Source: Limnomonas spitsbergensis
Taxonomy: Eukaryota; Chlorophyta; Chlorophyceae; Chlamydomonadales
Length of the DNA: 64,000 bases
Assembly (NCBI GenBank): GCA_037349105.1
Contig: JAYJMM010000118.1
Location: 2,603,501-2,667,500, forward strand
Direction: 5' to 3'
Below are positions 53,201 to 62,200 of the stretch, one piece after another. Under the pieces are notes generated by a model, which saw only the letters and a program-made list of their open reading frames with translations, had not been told where the DNA came from and ran no database searches. Position numbers and translations under genes: made by a program. Every line of letters starts with the position of its first letter. The first letter of the stretch is position 1.

Positions 53201-56200
53201 TTGTTGCTGAAGGTGCCGCTGCTGGTGGGCCATTAGGTGCAGGTGGCGGCAGGGGCGTTGTTGCTGAAGGTGCCGCTGCTGGTGGGCCATTAGGTGCAGG
53301 TGGCGGCAGGGGCATTGTTGCTGAAGGTGCCGCTGCTGGTGGGCCATTAGGTGCAGGTGGCGGCAGGGGCGTTGATGCTGAAGGTGCCGCTGCTGGTGCG
53401 CCATTAGGTGCAGGTGGCGGCAGGGGCGTTTTTGCGGAAGGCGCCGCTGCTGGTGGGCCATTAGGTGCAGTTGGCAGCAGGGGCGTTGTTGCTGAAGGTG
53501 CCGCTGCTGGTGGGCCATTAGGTGCAGGTGGCGGCAGGGGCATTGTTGCTGAAGGTGCCGCTGCTGGTGGGCCATTAGGTGCAGGTGGCGGCAGGGGCGT
53601 TGTTGCTGAAGGTGCCGCTGCTGGTGGGCCATTAGGTGCAGGTGGCGGCAGGGACGTTGTTGCTGAAGGTGCCGCTGCTGGTGGGCCATTAGGTGCAGGT
53701 GGCGGCAGGGGCGTTGCTGCTGAAGGTGCCGCTCCTGGTGCGCCATTAGGTGCAGGTGGCGGTAGGGGCGTTGTTGCTGAAGGCGCCGCTGCTGGTGGGC
53801 CATTAGGTGCAGGTGGCGGCAGGGGCGTTGTTGCTGAAGGTGCCGCTGCTGGTGGGCCATTAGGTGCAGGTGGCGGCAGGGGCGTTGTTGCTGAAGGTGC
53901 CGCTGCTGGTGGGCCATTAGGTGCAGGTGGCGGCAGGGGCGTTGTTGCTGAAGGTGCCGCTGCTGGTGGGCCATTAGGTGCAGGTGGCGGCAGGGGCGTT
54001 GTTGCTGAAGGTGCCGCTGCTGGTGGGCCATTAGGTGCAGGTGGCGGCAGGGGCGTTGTTGCTGAAGGTGCCGCTGCTGGTGGGCCATTAGGTGCAGGTG
54101 GCGGCAGGGGCATTGTTGCTGAAGGTGCCGCTGCTGGTGGGCCATTAGGTGCAGGTGGCGGCAGGGGCGTTGCTGCTGAAGGTGCCGCTGCTGGTGGGCC
54201 ATTAGGTGCAGGTGGCGGCAGGGGCGTTGTTGCTGAAGGTGCCGCTGCTGGTGGGCCATTAGGTGCAGGTGGCGGCAGGGGCGTTGTTGCTGAAGGTGCC
54301 GCTGCTGGTGGGCCATTAGGTGCAGGTGGCGGCAGGGGCGTTGTTGCTGAAGGCGCCGCTGCTGGTGGGCCATTAGGTGCAGGTGGCGGCAGGGGCATTG
54401 ATGCTGAAGGTGCCGCTGCTGGTGGGCCATTAGGTGCAGGTGGCGGCAGGGGCATTGTTGCTGAAGGTGCCGCTGCTGGTGGGCCATTAGGTGCAGGTGG
54501 CGGCAGGGGCGTTGATGCTGAAGGTGCCGCTGCGGGTGGGCCATTAGGTGCAGGTGGCGGCAGGGGCGTTGTTGCTGAAGGTGCCGCTGCTGGTGGGCCA
54601 TTAGGTGCAGGTGGCGGCAGGGGCATTGTTGCTGAAGGTGCCGCTGCTGGTGGGCCATTAGGTGCAGGTGGCGGCAGGGGCGTTGCTGCTGAAGGTGCCG
54701 CTGCTGGTGGGCCATTAGGTGCAGGTGGCGGCAGGGGCGTTGTTGCTGAAGGTGCCGCTGCTGGTGGGCCATTAGGTGCAGGTGGCGGCAGGGGCGTTGT
54801 TGCTGAAGGTGCCGCTGCTGGTGGGCCATTAGGTGCAGGTGGCGGCAGGGGCGTTGTTGCTGAAGGCGCCGCTGCTGGTGGGCCATTAGGTGCAGGTTGC
54901 GGCAAGGGCGTTGTTGCTGAAGGTGCCGCTGCCGGTGGGCCATTAGGTGCAGGTGGCGGCAGGGGCGTTGTTGCTGAAGGCGCCGCTGCTGGTGGGCCAT
55001 TAGGTGCAGGTGGCGGCAGGGGCGTTGTTGCTGAAGGTGCCGCTGCTGGTGGGCCATCAGGTGCAGGTGGCGGCAGGGGCATTGTTGCTGAAGGTGCCGC
55101 TGCTGGTGGGCCATTAGGTGCAGGTGGCGGCAGGGGCGTTGTTGCTGAAGGTGCCGCTGCTGGTGGGCCATTAGGTGCAGGTGGCGGCAGGGGCGTTGAT
55201 GCTGAAGGTGCCGCTGCTGGTGCGCCATTAGGTGCAGATGGCGGCAGGGGCGTTGTTGCTGAAGGTGCCGCTGCGGGTGGGCCATTAGGTGCAGGTGGCG
55301 GCAGGGGCGTTGTTGCTGAAGGTGCCGCTGCTGGTGGGCCATTAGGTGCAGGTGGCGGCAGGGGCGTTGCTGCTGAAGGCGCCGCTGCTGGTGGGCCATT
55401 AGGTGCAGGTGGCGGCAGGGGCGTTGTTGCTGAAGGTGCCGCTGCTGGTGGGCCATTAGGTGCAGGTGGCGGCAGGGGCGTTGTTGCTGAAGGTGCCGCT
55501 GCTGGTGGGCCATTAGGTGCAGGTGGCGGCAGGGGCATTGTTGCTGAAGGTGCCGCTGCTGGTGGGCCATTAGGTGCAGGTGGCGGCAGGGGCGTTGCTG
55601 CTGAAGGTGCCGCTGCTGGTGGGCCATTAGGTGCAGGTGGCGGCAGGGGCGTTGTTGCTGAAGGTGCCGCTGCTGGTGGGCCATTAGGTGCAGGTGGCGG
55701 CAGGGGCGTTGTTGCTGAAGGTGCCGCTGCTGGTGGGCCATTAGGTGCAGGTGGCGGCAGGGGCGTTGTTGCTGAAGGCGCCGCTGCTGGTGGGCCATTA
55801 GGTGCAGGTGGCGGCAGGGGCATTGATGCTGAAGGTGCCGCTGCTGGTGGGCCATTAGGTGCAGGTGGCGGCAGGGGCATTGTTGCTGAAGGTGCCGCTG
55901 CTGGTGGGCCATTAGGTGCAGGTGGCGGCAGGGGCGTTGATGCTGAAGGTGCCGCTGCTGGTGGGCCATTAGGTGCAGGTGGCGGCAAGGGCGTTGTTGC
56001 TGAAGGTGCCGCTGCCGGTGGGCCATTAGGTGCAGGTGGCGGCAGGGGCGTTGTTGCTGAAGGTGCCGCTGCTGGTGGGCCATTAGGTGCAGGTGGCGGC
56101 AGGGGCGTTGTTGCTGAAGGTGCCGCTGCTGGTGGGCCATTAGGTGCAGGTGGCGGCAGGGGCATTGTTGCTGAAGGTGCCGCTGCTGGTGGGCCATTAG

Positions 56201-59200
56201 GTGCAGGTGGCGGCAGGGGCGTTGATGCTGAAGGTGCCGCTGCTGGTGCGCCATTAGGTGCAGGTGGCGGCAGGGGCGTTTTTGCGGAAGGCGCCGCTGC
56301 TGGTGGGCCATTAGGTGCAGTTGGCAGCAGGGGCGTTGTTGCTGAAGGTGCCGCTGCTGGTGGGCCATTAGGTGCAGGTGGCGGCAGGGGCATTGTTGCT
56401 GAAGGTGCCGCTGCTGGTGGGCCATTAGGTGCAGGTGGCGGCAGGGGCGTTGTTGCTGAAGGTGCCGCTGCTGGTGGGCCATTAGGTGCAGGTGGCGGCA
56501 GGGACGTTGTTGCTGAAGGTGCCGCTGCTGGTGGGCCATTAGGTGCAGGTGGCGGCAGGGGCGTTGTTGCTGAAGGTGCCGCTCCTGGTGCGCCATTAGG
56601 TGCAGGTGGCGGCAGGGGCGTTGTTGCTGAAGGCGCCGCTGCTGGTGGGCCATTAGGTGCAGGTGGCGGCAGGGGCGTTGTTGCTGAAGGTGCCGCTGCT
56701 GGTGGGCCATTAGGTGCAGGTGGCGGCAGGGGCGTTGTTGCTGAAGGTGCCGCTGCTGGTGGGCCATTAGGTGCAGGTGGCGGCAGGGGCGTTGTTGCTG
56801 AAGGTGCCGCTGCTGGTGGGCCATTAGGTGCAGGTGGCGGCAGGGGCGTTGTTGCTGAAGGTGCCGCTGCTGGTGCGCCATTAGGTGCAGGTGGCGGCAG
56901 GGGCGTTGTTGCTGAAGGTGCCGCTGCTGGTGGGCCATTAGGTGCAGGTGGCGGCAGGGCTGTTGCTGCTGAAGGTGCCGCTGCTGGTGGGCCATTAGGT
57001 GCAGGTGGCGGCAGGGGCGTTGTTGCTGAAGGTGCCGCTGCTGGTGGGCCATCAGGTGCAGGTGGCGGCAGGGGCGTTGTTGCTGAAGGCGCCGCTGCTG
57101 GTGCGCCATTAGGTGCAGGTGGCGGCAGGGGCGTTGTTGCTGAAGGTGCCGCTGCTGGTGGGCCATTAGGTGCAGGTGGCGGCAGGGGCGTTGTTGCTGA
57201 AGGTGCCGCTGCTGGTGGGCCATTAGGTGCAGGTGGCGGCAGGGGCATTGTTGCTGAAGGTGCCGTTACTGGTGGGCCATTAGGTGCAGGTGGCGGCAGG
57301 GCTGTTGCTGCTGAAGGTGCCGCTGCTGGTGGGCCATTAGGTGCAGGTGGCGGCAGGGGCGTTGATGCTGAAGGTGCCGCTGCTGGTGGGCCATTAGGTG
57401 CAGGTGGCGGCAAGGGCGTTGTTGCTGAAGGTGCCGCTGCCGGTGGGCCATTAGGTGCAGGTGGCGGCAGGGGCGTTGTTGCTGAAGGCGCCGCTGCTGG
57501 TGGGCCATTAGGTGCAGGTGGCGGCAGGGGCGTTGTTGCTGAAGGTGCCGCTGCTGGTGGGCCATCAGGTGCAGGTGGCGGCAGGGGCGTTGTTGCTGAA
57601 GGCGCCGCTGCTGGTGCGCCATTAGGTGCAGGTGGCGGCAGGGGCGTTGTTGCTGAAGGTGCCGCTGCTGGTGGGCCATTAGGTGCAGGTGGCGGCAGGG
57701 GCGTTGTTGCTGAAGGTGCCGCTGCTGGTGGGCCATTAGGTGCAGGTGGCGGCAGGGCTGTTGCTGCTGAAGGTGCCGCTGCTGGTGGGCCATTAGGTGC
57801 AGGTGGCGGCAGGGCTGTTGCTGCTGAAGGTGCCGCTGCTGGTGGGCCATTAGGTGCAGGTGGCGGCAGGGGCGTTGTTGCTGAAGGTGCCGCTGCTGGT
57901 GGGCCATTAGGTGCAGGTGGCGGCAGGGGCGTTGTTGCTGAAGGCGCCGCTGCTGGTGGGCCATTAGGTGCAGGTGGCGGCAGGGGCGTTGTTGCTGAAG
58001 GTGCCGCTGCTGGTGGGCCATTAGGTGCAGGTGGCGGCAGGGGCGTTGTTGCTGAAGGTGCCGCTGCTGGTGGGCCATTAGGTGCAGGTGGCGGCAGGGG
58101 CGTTGTTGCTGAAGGTGCCGCTGCTGGTGGGCCATTAGGTGCAGGTGGCGGCAGGGGCGTTGTTGCTGAAGGCGCCGCTGCTGGTGCGCCATTAGGTGCA
58201 GGTGGCGGCAGGGGCATTGTTGCTGAAGGTGCCGCTGCTGGTGGGCCATTAGGTGCAGGTGGCGGCAGGGGCGTTGTTGCTGAAGGTGCCGCTGCTGGTG
58301 GGCCATTAGGTGCAGGTGGCGGCAGGGGCGTTGTTGCTGAAGGCGCCGCTGCTGGTGGGCCATTAGGTGCAGGTGGCGGCAGGGGCATTGTTGCTGAAGG
58401 TGCCGCTGCTGGTGGGCCATTAGGTGCAGGTGGCGGCAGGGGCGTTGTTGCTGAAGGTGCCGCTGCTGGTGGGCCATTAGGTGCAGGTGGCGGCAGGGCT
58501 GTTGCTGCTGAAGGTGCCGCTGCTGGTGGGCCATTAGGTGCAGGTGGCGGCAGGGGCGTTGTTGCTGAAGGTGCCGCTGCTGGTGGGCCATTAGGTGCAG
58601 GTGGCGGCAGGGGCGTTGTTGCTGAAGGCGCCGCTGCTGGTGCGCCATTAGGTGCAGGTGGCGGCAGGGGCGTTGTTGCTGAAGGTGCCGCTGCTGGTGG
58701 GCCATTAGGTGCAGGTGGCGGCAGGGGCGTTGTTGCTGAAGGTGCCGCTGCTGGTGGGCCATTAGGTGCAGGTGGCGGCAGGGGCATTGTTGCTGAAGGT
58801 GCCGTTACTGGTGGGCCATTAGGTGCAGGTGGCGGCAGGGCTGTTGCTGCTGAAGGTGCCGCTGCTGGTGGGCCATTAGGTGCAGGTGGCGGCAGGGGCG
58901 TTGTTGCTGAAGGTGCCGCTGCTGGTGGGCCATTAGGTGCAGGTTGCGGCAAGGGCGTTGTTGCTGAAGGTGCCGCTGCCGGTGGGCCATTAGGTGCAGG
59001 TGGCGGCAGGGGCGTTGTTGCTGAAGGCGACGCTGCTGGTGGGCCATTAGGTGCAGGTGGCGGCAGGGGCGTTGTTGCTGAAGGTGCCGCTGCTGGTGGG
59101 CCATCAGGTGCAGGTGGCGGCAGGGGCGTTGTTGCTGAAGGCGCCGCTGCTGGTGCGCCATTAGGTGCAGGTGGCGGCAGGGTCGTTGTTGCTGAAGGTG

Positions 59201-62200
59201 CCGCTGCTGGTGGGCCATTAGGTGCAGGTGGCGGCAGGGGCGTTGTTGCTGAAGGTGCCGCTGCTGGTGGGCCATTAGGTGCAGGTGGCGGCAGGGGCGT
59301 TGTTGCTGAAGGTGCCGCTGCTGGTGCGCCATTAGGTGCAGGTGGCGGCAGGGGCGTTGTTGCTGAAGGTGCCGCTGCTGGTGGGCCATTAGGTGCAGGT
59401 GGCGGCAGGGCTGTTGCTGCTGAAGGTGCCGCTGCTGGTGGGCCATTAGGTGCAGGTGGCGGCAGGGCTGTTGCTGCTGAAGGTGCCGCTGCTGGTGGGC
59501 CATTAGGTGCAGGTGGCGGCAGGGGCGTTGTTGCTGAAGGTGCCGCTCCTGGTGCGCCATTAGGTGCAGGTGGCGGCAGGGGCGTTGTTGCTGAAGGCGC
59601 CGCTGCTGGTGGGCCATTAGGTGCAGGTGGCGGCAGGGGCGTTGTTGCTGAAGGTGCCGCTGCTGGTGGGCCATTAGGTGCAGGTGGCGGCAGGGGCGTT
59701 GTTGCTGAAGGTGCCGCTGCTGGTGGGCCATTAGGTGCAGGTGGCGGCAGGGGCGTTGTTGCTGAAGGTGCCGCTGCTGGTGGGCCATTAGGTGCAGGTG
59801 GCGGCAGGGCTGTTGCTGCTGAAGGTGCCGCTGCTGGTGGGCCATTAGGTGCAGGTGGCGGCAGGGGCGTTGTTGCTGAAGGTGCCGCTGCTGGTGGGCC
59901 ATTAGGTGCAGGTGGCGGCAGGGGCGTTGTTGCTGAAGGCGCCGCTGCTGGTGCGCCATTAGGTGCAGGTGGCGGCAGGGGCGTTGTTGCTGAAGGTGCC
60001 GCTGCTGGTGGGCCATTAGGTGCAGGTGGCGGCAGGGGCGTTGTTGCTGAAGGTGCCGCTGCTGGTGGGCCATTAGGTGCAGGTGGCGGCAGGGGCGTTG
60101 TTGCTGAAGGCGCCGCTGCTGGTGGGCCATTAGGTGCAGGTGGCGGCAGGGGCATTGTTGCTGAAGGTGCCGCTGCTGGTGGGCCATTAGGTGCAGGTGG
60201 CGGCAGGGGCGTTGTTGCTGAAGGTGCCGCTGCTGGTGGGCCATTAGGTGCAGGTGGCGGCAGGGCTGTTGCTGCTGAAGGTGCCGCTGCTGGTGGGCCA
60301 TAAGGTGCAGGTGGCGGCAGGGGCGTTGTTGCTGAAGGTGCCGCTGCTGGTGGGCCATTAGGTGCAGGTGGCGGCAGGGGCGTTGTTGCTGAAGGCGCCG
60401 CTGCTGGTGCGCCATTAGGTGCAGGTGGCGGCAGGGGCGTTGTTGCTGAAGGTGCCGCTGCTGGTGGGCCATTAGGTGCAGGTGGCGGCAGGGGCGTTGT
60501 TGCTGAAGGTGCCGCTGCTGGTGGGCCATTAGGTGCAGGTGGCGGCAGGGGCATTGTTGCTGAAGGTGCCGTTACTGGTGGGCCATTAGGTGCAGGTGGC
60601 GGCAGGGCTGTTGCTGCTGAAGGTGCCGCTGCTGGTGGGCCATTAGGTGCAGGTGGCGGCAGGGGCGTTGTTGCTGAAGGTGCCGCTGCTGGTGGGCCAT
60701 TAGGTGCAGGTTGCGGCAAGGGCGTTGTTGCTGAAGGTGCCGCTGCCGGTGGGCCATTAGGTGCAGGTGGCGGCAAGGGCGTTGTTGCTGAAGGCGACGC
60801 TGCTGGTGGGCCATTAGGTGCAGGTGGCGGCAGGGGCGTTGTTGCTGAAGGTGCCGCTGCTGGTGGGCCATCAGGTGCAGGTGGCGGCAGGGGCGTTGTT
60901 GCTGAAGGCGCCGCTGCTGGTGCGCCATTAGGTGCAGGTGGCGGCAGGGGCGTTGTTGCTGAAGGCGCCGCTGCTGGTGGGCCATTAGGTGCAGGTGGCG
61001 GCAGGGGCGTTGTTGCTGAAGGTGCCGCTGCTGGTGGGCCATTAGGTGCAGGTGGCGGCAGGGGCGTTGTTGCTGAAGGTGCCGCTGCTGGTGCGCCATT
61101 AGGTGCAGGTGGCGGCAGGGGCGTTGTTGCTGAAGGTGCCGCTGCTGGTGGGCCATTAGGTGCAGGTGGCGGCAGGGCTGTTGCTGCTGAAGGTGCCGCT
61201 GCTGGTGGGCCATTAGGTGCAGGTGGCGGCAGGGCTGTTGCTGCTGAAGGTGCCGCTGCTGGTGGGCCATTAGGTGCAGGTGGCGGCAGGGGCGTTGTTG
61301 CTGAAGGTGCCGCTGCTGGTGGGCCATTAGGTGCAGGTGGCGGCAGGGCTGTTGCTGCTGAAGGTGCCGCTGCTGGTGGGCCATTAGGTGCAGGTGGCGG
61401 CAGGGGCGTTGTTGCTGAAGGTGCCGCTCCTGGTGCGCCATTAGGTGCAGGTGGCGGCAGGGGCGTTGTTGCTGAAGGCGCCGCTGCTGGTGGGCCATTA
61501 GGTGCAGGTGGCGGCAGGGGCGTTGTTGCTGAAGGTGCCGCTGCTGGTGGGCCATTAGGTGCAGGTGGCGGCAGGGGCGTTGTTGCTGAAGGTGCCGCTG
61601 CTGGTGGGCCATTAGGTGCAGGTGGCGGCAGGGGCGTTGTTGCTGAAGGTGCCGCTGCTGGTGGGCCATTAGGTGCAGGTGGCGGCAGGGGCGTTGTTGC
61701 TGAAGGTGCCGCTGCTGGTGCGCCATTAGGTGCAGGTGGCGGCAGGGGCGTTGTTGCTGAAGGCGCCGCTGCTGGTGCGCCATTAGGTGCAGGTGGCGGC
61801 AGGGGCGTTGTTGCTGAAGGTGCCGCTGCTGGTGGGCCATTAGGTGCAGGTGGCGGCAGGGGCGTTGTTGCTGAAGGTGCCGCTGCTGGTGGGCCATTAG
61901 GTGCAGGTGGCGGCAGGGGCATTGTTGCTGAAGGTGCCGTTACTGGTGGGCCATTAGGTGCAGGTGGCGGCAGGGCTGTTGCTGCTGAAGGTGCCGCTGC
62001 TGGTGGGCCATTAGGTGCAGGTGGCGGCAGGGGCGTTGATGCTGAAGGTGCCGCTGCTGGTGGGCCATTAGGTGCAGGTTGCGGCAAGGGCGTTGTTGCT
62101 GAAGGTGCCGCTGCCGGTGGGCCATTAGGTGCAGGTGGCGGCAGGGGCGTTGTTGCTGAAGGTGCCGCTGCTGGTGGGCCATTAGGTGCAGGTGGCGGCA

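Noticed and set aside
41209..60303. 6,364-residue Gly/Ala-rich plus-strand frame (GAGGGRGVVAEGAAAGGPL repeats)
   Set aside because: It is the shadow of the 57-bp unit on the other strand. It is interrupted by a TAA at 60,301-60,303 with the repeat continuing unchanged, and its composition follows from the unit alone.
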